A stretch of 64,000 nt of DNA from an uncultured Eubacterium sp. (GTDB lineage Bacteria > Bacillota > Clostridia > Lachnospirales > Lachnospiraceae), in contig CAJTLS010000001.1 in the NCBI GenBank assembly GCA_910577295.1, positions 49,825-113,824 of the forward strand, read 5' to 3'. Of this stretch, positions 27,888-35,901 are shown in pieces. The translations under genes and the position numbers were made by a program. Every line of letters starts with the position of its first letter. Position 1 is the first letter of the stretch. The notes under the pieces were generated by a model that worked only from the letters and a program-made list of their open reading frames with translations, did not search any database and was not told the origin of the DNA.

Positions 27888-29954
27888 TTATAGTTTAACG
27901 GCTACCACAATTTTATTTTTTTGTTTAAAAATTACCCTGTTTATATGCGTTTGCAGCATATATTTTATCTTGTTAATTTCAATCATAGTTCCCTCATAGG
28001 CATTTCCTCTGACAAAAATGGCCTTCATATCCTGATTGGTAATATTGGTAAGTTTTGATATGTTGGCATCCAGTTCAGCAAGTTCGTGGTCTTTTGCCAC
28101 AATCGTGGCATTCAGCTTCTTTATGAGGGCTACCGCCTGATCTCTGTCCGGCGGAAGAGATTGTAAAATCTTATTCCATTTGTCTTCGAACATCGCTAAC
28201 TCATCTAAAATACGCTCTCTTTTTTCTGCAAAAACAGACTGTTGCTTATCATACAGTTTGTTTCGCCCTACTTCGAGGAATGTTTTTATATGGGAGCTGT
28301 TCCCGAGATTATACGTGTCCACACCTTTTACTGCACATATTTTCCCGCCGAGAAGCACTCCTTTGCTGCCGGATACGATAACTTTTCCCAGCGTATTTAT
28401 GTCGCTGTTCATAATGTAATTTGCCTTGACATTGCCTTCTGCATTAATATTTGCTGATTCAAAAAAGCTGCCGGAAACTTCTCCTTTGGCATCGATAAAA
28501 CAGTCGTGCTTCGAACAGCTTCCTTTTTTTATCATAACGTTGCCGCCAGCAACGAGTTTTGCTGTCTCAACGTTGTGTTCCACAATAATATCTCCGGTTG
28601 CTTCGATGCTTCCTCCGGAATATACGCTGCCAATTACATGTACGGAACCATCTACTTCCAACTTTCCGGTAACGGCAGTTACATCTTCATTGACGATAAT
28701 CATATTGGAAATAATAATCCGTCCGTTTATATACTCAAATTTTCCATTTAGTCGGGCCAAATAAGTGACGCCGTCGGGAGCGATTGTGAATCCCTCGCCC
28801 TTGAGCGGCTTCTTTTCCAGTCCCTTGTTGGCATGAAGTACTTCGCCAAACACGTTTTGTCCGTCAATTCCCTTTTCAGCCGGATGATATACGGCGATTT
28901 TCTGGCCCTCATCAACCATTTCAAAAGCTTCGATATTGACATAATCGACGCCTCCGTCTGGAAGCGGCGCCGGAATACGAGGTAAATCAAGCCGTACAAA
29001 AAATTCATACCATCCGTTTTTTCCGGCCTCGGCAGGAGTTCCCTCGGCTATCAGTATCTTTTCATTCATTCTTCTTTTATTTATCATATCGGTAATGGCA
29101 TCGTCTTTGATTCCAATAACGATTCCTCTTTTTTCGAGGGCATCATAAATATCCGCTTCGGTAACTCTGTTGCCGGGAAACCATGGGATGTAGGCAAACG
29201 CCTTATTGCCGTCATTTTCGACAAGAATACTGAAATCTTTTTTGACATATGAATCCAAGTCAATCCCCAGTTTATTGGAAGTAGTATGTTTTGTTGTTTT
29301 TTCTGCTAAAAGCTTTTCCCGTTTCTGTTTCATATCTGTGCCGGAAAAAATCAGTTTTGCATAGGATGACACATCCAAACCGGCTTCCAGTCCCAAGCGG
29401 ATTTCTTTCATCTGCCAGTGGTTGAACAGAAAGTTTGTGTAAGAGGAAACTTTTAGTTTCTTTTCCAGCCCCAAACGAATTTCTTTCATCTGCATCCAAT
29501 TGTAATGCGAAGTGGCATAAATGGAAACATCCAGTCCTTCGTACAGTCCGATTCGTATTTCGTAAATTTGCTGTACATACATATCGTCTGTCAGCCATGT
29601 ATCTATAGGAAGCCCGTCTTCTAAAGCGAGGCGGATCTGCTCTAACTCATCATCGACAAATCCTCTATGCACATAGGGAGTAAGGTCCATAGAAGAATAA
29701 AAGGAAAGTCGGATTTGTTTCATGGTTTCATAGCTAAAAGAGGGGTCTGCATATTTGGAAACATCTACTTTATCTTTAATACCCATGCGTATCTGTTCCA
29801 TTTGCAGCCAGTTGAGTTCTGGATTGGAAAACAATGAAACATCCAGTCCTTCTTCTTTTCCGAGAAGAATTTCCTGATGTTGTTCTTTAATATATCCAGA
29901 ATCTTCCATTATTGTAAACTCATTATTTTGAGATGAAGTCTGATTTTCATGCAT
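27888..29954 (-). CDS. FapA-like (DUF342) protein with N-terminal DVSxYA repeats
   Basis: About 688 residues. The C-terminal half is a FapA/DUF342 right-handed beta-helix protein: YVNIEAFEMVDEGQKIAVYHP, then stacked VDGSVHVIGSVYSGGSIEA and KLVAGGNVMIKKGSC turns, and a coiled coil near the end. The N-terminal ~220 residues hold about seven copies of a ~26-residue repeat with consensus MxxIRxGLExGLDVSxYAxxxF. FapA-type proteins are linked to polar or cell-surface assembly, but the role here is unknown. The start is either ATG 29954 or GTG 29963; AAAGG spacing favours 29954. It precedes the HD-GYP gene. Confidence 0.87.
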   Translation of the reverse strand: MHENQTSSQNNEFTIMEDSGYIKEQHQEILLGKEEGLDVSLFSNPELNWLQMEQIRMGIKDKVDVSKYADPSFSYETMKQIRLSFYSSMDLTPYVHRGFVDDELEQIRLALEDGLPIDTWLTDDMYVQQIYEIRIGLYEGLDVSIYATSHYNWMQMKEIRLGLEKKLKVSSYTNFLFNHWQMKEIRLGLEAGLDVSSYAKLIFSGTDMKQKREKLLAEKTTKHTTSNKLGIDLDSYVKKDFSILVENDGNKAFAYIPWFPGNRVTEADIYDALEKRGIVIGIKDDAITDMINKRRMNEKILIAEGTPAEAGKNGWYEFFVRLDLPRIPAPLPDGGVDYVNIEAFEMVDEGQKIAVYHPAEKGIDGQNVFGEVLHANKGLEKKPLKGEGFTIAPDGVTYLARLNGKFEYINGRIIISNMIIVNEDVTAVTGKLEVDGSVHVIGSVYSGGSIEATGDIIVEHNVETAKLVAGGNVMIKKGSCSKHDCFIDAKGEVSGSFFESANINAEGNVKANYIMNSDINTLGKVIVSGSKGVLLGGKICAVKGVDTYNLGNSSHIKTFLEVGRNKLYDKQQSVFAEKRERILDELAMFEDKWNKILQSLPPDRDQAVALIKKLNATIVAKDHELAELDANISKLTNITNQDMKAIFVRGNAYEGTMIEINKIKYMLQTHINRVIFKQKNKIVVAVKL

Positions 29955-30138
29955 GTTAAGCACCAGCCTTTTACGATATAGTACAGTCTATAATATTATA
30001 TATTATACTATGATTAGCGGGAAAAGTCTACTGTTTCTTTCGTTTGCACTAAACGCCGCTACGCAATGGTACTAATGCACCAACGCAGCAAGTTCTTCAG
30101 GTGTCAGTTCCTTTTCACTGAAAACAATATTTTTAATT

Positions 30139-33100
30139 TTATGTAAACTGAAACCATTGAAAATCAAAGCGGCTCCCCGGCATAAAGATAAAATTAATTT
30201 TCCCGTTTCCAGAAAAATCAGGAATCGGGAACGTGAGTTCCTGATAGTCGGCGCTCTGTGGAAACTCTGCCATATGCCGGATTTCCAAGCCATCCTCACG
30301 GATAAAGCGGATATGAATCGTATTGATTGGAATAGGGGAGTGACCGCAGATGATGATTTTATCCGGTCCTTTCTCTCCAAAATCCATATGCTCAAACTCG
30401 ATGGTTACATTATTTCCGATGTCAGTGATAGCTTGTTCGCCAACTGTGAAAGAGTCGCCAGTAATCGAATTATTTTCAGTGGCAAAAAGTTTTCCATATG
30501 CCTTTTCCTGTCTCGTGCAGTAAAAGCCTTGCAGGGATAATTTTATCGTTGGATAGACGACGATGGATATTGCTTGTATGCCCTTGATTCGCTGTGGAAG
30601 TTCATACACATTTTCCTGATAGTGGTTGTACCAGCTCTTGGCCCGATAGAAGTCTTTGACAAGACAGGTGCCCCCGTTCTCAGAATCGCCGAGCCAGATT
30701 TCGATGGGAAGTTCATCTTCAAAAGAAAAAATGGGTATATGAATATCCGTGGCGCCATATTCTCCGAAATCCACGTTTTCAAACAGGAAGCGGGTGCGTT
30801 CTTCAGAAGTAATATATACGCCGCCCTGAAAACTGAGTTTTGCCTCGTTTGTGCAGTGGCTGTTGTGAATGCCGTTGACCATCTTATAAGGGTCGAGAGT
30901 AGCCTCGCCAAGTCCGGTCACGTCAAATTCCAGCTCTGACAGGATTTCCGAGACCTCGCCTCCGTTTTTGCACGAACAGCAGAGACGGAATGCCCCATCC
31001 CCAAGAGCGTGGACGATGGCCGTATTTTCCTCAACTTCAATGCGTACGCAATTGCTTTCCACGCCCTCTGATGTAATGGCCTGAAATGCGATATCGCGAC
31101 AGGTAGCATTAGCGGGAAAAATAGTTGCCGTTACACGCGTCGACTGCTCCGTTTCGTTCAGATGACTGGCGCCATGGTTGATAAGCTCAATCTTGCGCAC
31201 GGGAATTTCATCGGCTTTTTCCAGATAAGTTTCTTGATTTTCCATAAAACAGGAGATACCGGAACGGACGGGGGCATTTACCGCCGGAATATCAAGAATG
31301 GCTGTTTTCAGAGACGGGGAAGTGACTTCTATATGTACCGTGCCGGCTTCTGTTTTCGCGGCGATTATGGCAAGCAGGCGGCCGCTGAATAGTTTGCGTC
31401 TTGTGCCCTTGTACTGTTCAAAATCCGTGCTGTCGCCATTATCTAGTCCAATCAGCCGTCCTGCGCCAGTCACGGATACGTGCATACGGCTGCGGTCGTT
31501 AGCGACAAAGATACCATCTTTGTCGACAGTATTGATTTCCAAAAACAACAAATCTTCCCCATTGGCGAGAAGAGTTTTCCTATCCGGTTTTAAGACGATA
31601 GTTTCAGCATCGCCAAAAGAGCGCTGCTCGTCCGTGGCAATTATCCGTTCGTTTTCATCGTAGGCAACTGCGCGCAATGTTCCTGCCTGATAGGGAAGCT
31701 GCCAGTCGGCGGACAGATGCGTGCCGTGAGCATGGTCAATTTCTTTTACACCCTGCGACGTACCGTTAAAAAAAAGTTCTACTTTCGGTGCGTTGGAGAA
31801 GATGCGTATGTCAATCAATTGCTGCGGATTAAAGTCCCAAAAAGGGAGCAGATGAATCATAGGTGCCACCCGATAATCCGTCCATTCCGCCATGTAATGG
31901 AAATAGCTGTCTTTTGGAAAACCAGCCGTGTCTACCTGACCGAAAAAGGAATTTTTCGAAAAATAAGGGGTCGGTTCACCGATGTAATCCCAACCGCTCC
32001 AGATAAATTGGCCGAAACAGTACTCTCTGTCGCGGTGAGCACAAATTACGGTATCGGTATCTTTGGCGCCCCAGTTTGTTGTACAGTTGCCAAGAGAGGA
32101 GCACTGGCCGTCCTCATAGGTAAGCAGGCGGTTGCTGAGTGGGAAATGATAAATTCCCCGGCTTTGTAAGGTAGAGGCGGTTTCACTCCCGAAAATGCAC
32201 CAATCCGGGTATTTAGCATGGTGTTCGTCATAGAGCCTCTCCAAGTAATTATAGCCGGCCAAATCTACTTCCGCAGTACATTGTTGTGCGCCGGTGCTGC
32301 CCATGATATTAGAGCCCATGGCAATTACAGCATTGCTATGGTAATCCAATTCCCTCACCGCATCCCGCAGCATACGGGTTACGGTTAAGCCGCGCTCGTA
32401 GTTGACATCGTGGATTTCATTGCCGATACCCCAGATAAAGACGGACGGATGATTTCGGTTCTGACGAACCCAGCTGGTGACATCTTTTTTCCACCATTTG
32501 CTAAAGTAATTGCCATAGTCATAGTCGGTTTTGCAGCGTTCCCACATATCGAAACTTTCCGTAAATAGGAGAAGTCCCATTTCGTCGCAGAGTTCCAATA
32601 ATTCAACTGCCGGCATATTGTGGGCGCTGCGGATGGCATTTACCCCCATTTTTTTCATTGTACATAATTGTCGGCGCACGGCTTCTCTGTTTATGGCGGC
32701 GCCTAATGCGCCGAGTGTGTGGTGCTCGCAGGAGCCGTTAATGATTACGTGCGCATCGTTTAAAAAAAAGCCCTCGCGGCTGTCAAAGCGTATGGTACGG
32801 AATCCAAAGCAATTGCTATCCGTATCAATTATGGTATCTCCCGATAGAAGTTCGGTTTTTACACAGTACAAATTTGGCTCTTTTATATCCCAGAGAAGAG
32901 GGTTTTGGAATGTCACGGTCTGCCTGTCTATCTGAAGTCCGGTTTTCAGTGTAACGGTTTCTGTCCGGCAGCAGATTTCATCTCCCGACGGTGCGTGAAT
33001 CGTATGGCGCAATGTCATCATAACGTCGGTGCCGCAATCGTTTTGGAGTTCGGTATCAATAGAAAGCGTCCATTCGTTGCCTTGTCTCTGCGTGGCAACA

Positions 33101-33555
33101 TAAATGCCATCAGTCGTCAGGTGTACGGCGGGACGGCGAAACAGCCAGACATTGCGGTATATGCCGGCTCCCGGATACCAGCGACTGTTTGGCAGCTCAT
33201 ATACATTTGTTATGTAAACGGTATTCTTTCCTGACTTAATATGTGCGGTAAGGTCGACTTCAAATTGGGAATAGCCGTAAGGCCAGTAGAAAATTTTTTC
33301 ACCGTTGAGGTATACTGTGTTGTTCATATATACGCCCTCGAAAAGGAGGGAGAGACGGTCGGTACCGACGTCGTCGACGGTAAAAGTTTTTTTGTAACAG
33401 CTGATTCCCTGTGCATAGAGGTCTTCGCTGTCATAAATCATCCAGTCATGCGGAATATCTACCGCCTGCCAGTCATCGGTATCGAAAAAAGTCTGCACGG
33501 GAGTACCTAACGCTTCTTTGTGAAAAAACCATTGATTATTAAATAACTGCTTCAT
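30139..33555 (-). CDS. Glycoside hydrolase family 2 (beta-galactosidase-like), multidomain
   Basis: 1138 residues. GH2 sandwich domain at the N-terminus (FNNQWFFHKEAL, VDIPHDWM), TIM barrel with the acid/base glutamate in WGIGNEIHD and the nucleophile in IFGSETAS, then a DUF4982-type domain and about 350 residues of carbohydrate-binding-like modules. No signal peptide, so it acts in the cytoplasm. Specificity (galactoside, glucuronide, other) cannot be read from sequence. GGAGG is 5 bases before the ATG and a cre-like operator lies just upstream. Oddity: the +1 frame past the stop stays open to 30072 and reads KNIVFSEKELTPEELAALVH, possibly a lost tail. Confidence 0.9.
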   Translation of the reverse strand: MKQLFNNQWFFHKEALGTPVQTFFDTDDWQAVDIPHDWMIYDSEDLYAQGISCYKKTFTVDDVGTDRLSLLFEGVYMNNTVYLNGEKIFYWPYGYSQFEVDLTAHIKSGKNTVYITNVYELPNSRWYPGAGIYRNVWLFRRPAVHLTTDGIYVATQRQGNEWTLSIDTELQNDCGTDVMMTLRHTIHAPSGDEICCRTETVTLKTGLQIDRQTVTFQNPLLWDIKEPNLYCVKTELLSGDTIIDTDSNCFGFRTIRFDSREGFFLNDAHVIINGSCEHHTLGALGAAINREAVRRQLCTMKKMGVNAIRSAHNMPAVELLELCDEMGLLLFTESFDMWERCKTDYDYGNYFSKWWKKDVTSWVRQNRNHPSVFIWGIGNEIHDVNYERGLTVTRMLRDAVRELDYHSNAVIAMGSNIMGSTGAQQCTAEVDLAGYNYLERLYDEHHAKYPDWCIFGSETASTLQSRGIYHFPLSNRLLTYEDGQCSSLGNCTTNWGAKDTDTVICAHRDREYCFGQFIWSGWDYIGEPTPYFSKNSFFGQVDTAGFPKDSYFHYMAEWTDYRVAPMIHLLPFWDFNPQQLIDIRIFSNAPKVELFFNGTSQGVKEIDHAHGTHLSADWQLPYQAGTLRAVAYDENERIIATDEQRSFGDAETIVLKPDRKTLLANGEDLLFLEINTVDKDGIFVANDRSRMHVSVTGAGRLIGLDNGDSTDFEQYKGTRRKLFSGRLLAIIAAKTEAGTVHIEVTSPSLKTAILDIPAVNAPVRSGISCFMENQETYLEKADEIPVRKIELINHGASHLNETEQSTRVTATIFPANATCRDIAFQAITSEGVESNCVRIEVEENTAIVHALGDGAFRLCCSCKNGGEVSEILSELEFDVTGLGEATLDPYKMVNGIHNSHCTNEAKLSFQGGVYITSEERTRFLFENVDFGEYGATDIHIPIFSFEDELPIEIWLGDSENGGTCLVKDFYRAKSWYNHYQENVYELPQRIKGIQAISIVVYPTIKLSLQGFYCTRQEKAYGKLFATENNSITGDSFTVGEQAITDIGNNVTIEFEHMDFGEKGPDKIIICGHSPIPINTIHIRFIREDGLEIRHMAEFPQSADYQELTFPIPDFSGNGKINFIFMPGSRFDFQWFQFT

Positions 33556-33564
33556 CTGAACCTC

Positions 33565-33582
33565 CGTTTCGAAAACGTTTCG
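33565..33582 (-). promoter_or_regulatory. cre/LacI-type operator upstream of the GH2 gene
   Basis: The stretch contains TTTCGAAA (33567-33574) and AAACGTTT (33573-33580) and fits the catabolite-responsive element core GAAAACGTTTC. It lies 10 bases above the GH2 start codon, where a bound LacI-family protein or CcpA would block transcription. Confidence 0.6.
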
Positions 33583-33619
33583 TTACACTGGTATCTTATG
33601 ATTAGAATAGCAAAAAACT

Positions 33620-33648
33620 TTGACACTGGCAACGAATTTTTATATACT
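33620..33648 (+). promoter_or_regulatory. Promoter of the GNAT-sortase run
   Basis: TTGACA at 33620-33625 and TATACT at 33643-33648, 17 bases apart, about 85 bases before the GNAT start. It would originally have driven GNAT and sortase B and now also the two inserted genes. Confidence 0.65.
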
Positions 33649-33731
33649 TAAAAATATAAAGTAAATGTTCATACTGGAAGAATATGCGACACGGATTCTT
33701 CCCTGATTATTTAGTTTGGAATGAGGATATT

Positions 33732-34193
33732 ATGCAGCTGTGTAAAATAACCTCCGGCAGGCTTCAGGATGCGCTTGACCTTGTGTGGGAGGTATTTCAG
33801 GTATTTGAGGCACCGGATTATGAAGAGATGGGGATTAAGACTTTTCGTCATTTTATTGAGTATGGCAATATGGTTGAGAAAGTCCGTCAGGGCGAGATGA
33901 CGTTTTGGGGATGTTATTTGAATACTTATCTGGTCGGCGTAATTGCCTTGCGTGAGGGACAGCACATCAGCCTGCTCTTTGTGAGGGAGCAGTTCCATCA
34001 TCTGGGAATCGCAAAGCGGCTTGTGAAGATGGCAGTGGCGCACGTAGAGGCAATGGAGCCGGACATACGCGCTGTGACGGTAAATTCTTCCCCCTATGCG
34101 GTTGGTTTTTATGAAAAAGTCGGGTTTCGGCCGTTAGGGCCGGAAAAGAAAGCAGATGGCATACGTTTTACGTCGATGCGATTGACATTTTAG
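33732..34193 (+). CDS. GNAT-family N-acetyltransferase
   Basis: 153 residues. The acetyl-CoA binding region is VREQFHHLGIAKRLVKMA, followed by VNSSPYAVGFYEKVGF, a standard GNAT end. Its substrate is unknown. Start: GAGG at 33723-33726 lies 5 bases before this ATG; the frame is open from 33684 but without a site. Its last 26 bases, including the stop codon, belong to a 36-base sequence that is repeated 910 bases downstream, directly before sortase B. Confidence 0.88.
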   Translation: MQLCKITSGRLQDALDLVWEVFQVFEAPDYEEMGIKTFRHFIEYGNMVEKVRQGEMTFWGCYLNTYLVGVIALREGQHISLLFVREQFHHLGIAKRLVKMAVAHVEAMEPDIRAVTVNSSPYAVGFYEKVGFRPLGPEKKADGIRFTSMRLTF

Positions 34194-34203
34194 GGAGGTT
34201 GAA
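34168..34203 (+). repeat. Left copy of 36-bp direct repeat (GNAT 3' end)
   Basis: This stretch, covering the codons TSMRLTF, the stop codon and a GGGAGG site, is identical to 35078-35113. The bases just outside differ at both ends, so the repeat is exactly 36 bases. Confidence 0.95.
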
Positions 34204-34227
34204 AAAATTACAGGGCGAAGTGATGGA

Positions 34228-34845
34228 ATGTTATCGGAAGAATTGATTAAAAACGGAATATCAGTAAAAGAATTAGAAATGTTATCCTATAAGAGTGATT
34301 TGGGTAGAAGTCTTGTACACGGTTTAAATAAGTTCAATAAAAATATGCTATTTCAGGAAATAAGAAAGGTAATTGCTTTTTATCAGAAAACGGATATTCT
34401 TGATAGTGTTGATATGGATTATCGAATAAAGAGTGAAGATTCCTGTATGCGAAAGTATGAGAAGTTTTATCCTGAAATGAGATTAGAAAAGGTATTTAAT
34501 GATTTGCTGGGGTTTAGAATGTTTGTAAATAACTATGATATTTTTCAGCATATTGATAAAACAAATGGTTTTCGGATTGTAGATATGAGCGATGGGAAAG
34601 CTAACGATGATGGTTACAGAGGTGTGCATATTTACTATCAGCCAACTCATTTTCACTATCCGATAGAGATACAGACAAATACATATTATGACAGACAGAT
34701 GAATAACTGGCTTCATAAGTATGTTTATAAAAGAGGATATTCAGACGGGATTGGGAAAACAATGAGGAAAGAATATGAGACTGGCAAAATAATTAATGAA
34801 AAGAAATTTTTGGAGGTAATGAACGATGTGTTATCTGATAGCTAA
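34228..34845 (+). CDS. Small RelA/SpoT-domain nucleotidyltransferase (candidate toxSAS-type toxin)
   Basis: 205 residues, with only a RelA/SpoT synthetase-like domain: YRIKSEDSCMRKYEKF (ATP-binding R/K/S/K pattern), NDLLGFRMFV (the D-x2-G-x-R magnesium motif), YRGVHIYY (Y-x2-H, ribose/guanine stacking tyrosine) and PIEIQTN (E-x-Q). There is no HD hydrolase, TGS or ACT domain. Such stand-alone domains are either housekeeping small alarmone synthetases or toxins that pyrophosphorylate nucleotides or tRNA. The tight overlap with a tiny partner gene favours the toxin reading. Codons are visibly A/T-richer than neighbours, and no good ribosome binding site precedes the ATG. It lies inside a 36-bp-flanked insertion. 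Confidence 0.82.
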   Translation: MLSEELIKNGISVKELEMLSYKSDLGRSLVHGLNKFNKNMLFQEIRKVIAFYQKTDILDSVDMDYRIKSEDSCMRKYEKFYPEMRLEKVFNDLLGFRMFVNNYDIFQHIDKTNGFRIVDMSDGKANDDGYRGVHIYYQPTHFHYPIEIQTNTYYDRQMNNWLHKYVYKRGYSDGIGKTMRKEYETGKIINEKKFLEVMNDVLSDS

Positions 34846-35050
34846 AAAATTTGGAGAAGCAGGTTGTTTTGCAGTAAAAACAAGGCATGGAGAAATGCTT
34901 GCCGAGTTTACAAAGTCATTGCAGGATAAAATCGGGCATAACGGAGTGCAGTTAGTGACGATAAGTCGTCCGAACGCTTATGGGGAATATGAACCTTATG
35001 TAATTTTAGATAATATGGAAACGTTTGAAAAAAAGGTATTATCTATGTAA
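34826..35050 (+). CDS. Small protein overlapping the RelA/SpoT gene (candidate antitoxin/partner)
   Basis: 74 residues, beginning MCYLIAKKFGEAGCFAVKT and containing QLVTISRPNAYGEYEPYVIL. It resembles short uncharacterised proteins common in Lachnospiraceae (from memory DUF6718-like, not verified). No membrane segment or DNA-binding motif is seen. It overlaps the end of the RelA/SpoT gene by 20 bases, and its GGAGG (34812-34816) lies inside that gene, so translation is coupled and the products are probably stoichiometric partners. An antitoxin role is inference. Confidence 0.75.
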   Translation: MCYLIAKKFGEAGCFAVKTRHGEMLAEFTKSLQDKIGHNGVQLVTISRPNAYGEYEPYVILDNMETFEKKVLSM

Positions 35051-35077
35051 AACAGACGGACAAGGGGATATTTTTGA

Positions 35078-35113
35078 TTACGTCGATGCGATTGACATTT
35101 TAGGGAGGTTGAA
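35078..35113 (+). repeat. Right copy of 36-bp direct repeat (before sortase B)
   Basis: Identical to 34168-34203. It carries the ribosome binding site GGGAGG now used by sortase B. Just upstream, one frame reads KQTDKGIFLITSMRLTF then stop, which resembles the GNAT C-terminus ADGIRFTSMRLTF, so this is a remnant of a second or diverged GNAT 3' end. Confidence 0.92.
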
Positions 35114-35114
35114 G

Positions 35115-35888
35115 ATGAAAAAGAAATGGATTACCAATGTGATTTTAGTCCTGTTAGTTCTTGTGTTTATCGGCAGCGGCTTGTACCTGTTCCGCTATTT
35201 TTGGGAAGCCAGACAGACGGAAAACGAGCTGGGGGAGCTGCAGCAGAGTAAGATAGAGAGTGTGAACGAGGGAGGGGAAGAGTTACAAACTTCCGACGGG
35301 CGCGCCATTTTGAAAGACTATAGAAAATTATATAAGAAAAACGGCGATTTGATTGGCTGGGTTACGGTCAAAGATACGAAGATTGACTATCCGGTTATGC
35401 AGACGAAAAAGGATTCGGAGTACTACCTGCACAGAAACTTTAAGAAAAAGAAAGATGTCAACGGACTTCCTTTTCTGGATGCCAATTGTGATGTGGAAGA
35501 CAATAACAGCAATTTGATGGTTTACGGACATCATATGAAAAGCGGGTTGATGTTTGCCCATCTGGAAGATTACGAAGATGCCGCATTTTACAAGAAGCAT
35601 AAGACGATTGAATTTGATACGCTGTATGAAAAAAGAAAATATGAGGTCGTAGCCGTATTCCGCTCTAAAATATATAAAGAAGAGGAAGACGTGTTTAAAT
35701 ATTATCGTTATGGAGGGGCGCTGTCCGAAAAACAATTTACGGACTATGTTGAGAACTGCATAAAATTATCCGTTCATCAGACAGGCATCAAGCCGGTGTA
35801 TGGAGAGCAGCTGCTTACGCTGGTGACATGCGCCTACCATACAGACGAGGGAAGATTCGTCGTTGTGGCGAGGAGGAAACAGGCGTAA
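35115..35888 (+). CDS. srtB: Class B sortase
   Basis: 257 residues. An N-terminal membrane anchor (WITNVILVLLVLVFIGSGLY) is followed by the sortase B fold: GWVTVKDTKIDYPVMQ, catalytic histidine in NLMVYGHHMKSG, and catalytic cysteine in LTLVTCAYHTDEGRFVVVARR with the final arginine. It is a membrane transpeptidase that anchors proteins to peptidoglycan. Clostridial class B enzymes accept (S/P)PxTG motifs, matching the SPETGDS tail of the surface protein at 13021. GGAGG in the 36-bp repeat sits 8 bases before this ATG. Confidence 0.92.
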   Translation: MKKKWITNVILVLLVLVFIGSGLYLFRYFWEARQTENELGELQQSKIESVNEGGEELQTSDGRAILKDYRKLYKKNGDLIGWVTVKDTKIDYPVMQTKKDSEYYLHRNFKKKKDVNGLPFLDANCDVEDNNSNLMVYGHHMKSGLMFAHLEDYEDAAFYKKHKTIEFDTLYEKRKYEVVAVFRSKIYKEEEDVFKYYRYGGALSEKQFTDYVENCIKLSVHQTGIKPVYGEQLLTLVTCAYHTDEGRFVVVARRKQA

Positions 35889-35901
35889 GATTTTCGTTGT
35901 A

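Noticed and set aside
35025..35114. Sortase B starting at 35025
   Set aside because: That frame runs through the overlapping 74-residue gene and the 36-bp repeat; GGAGG and the membrane anchor point to ATG 35115.
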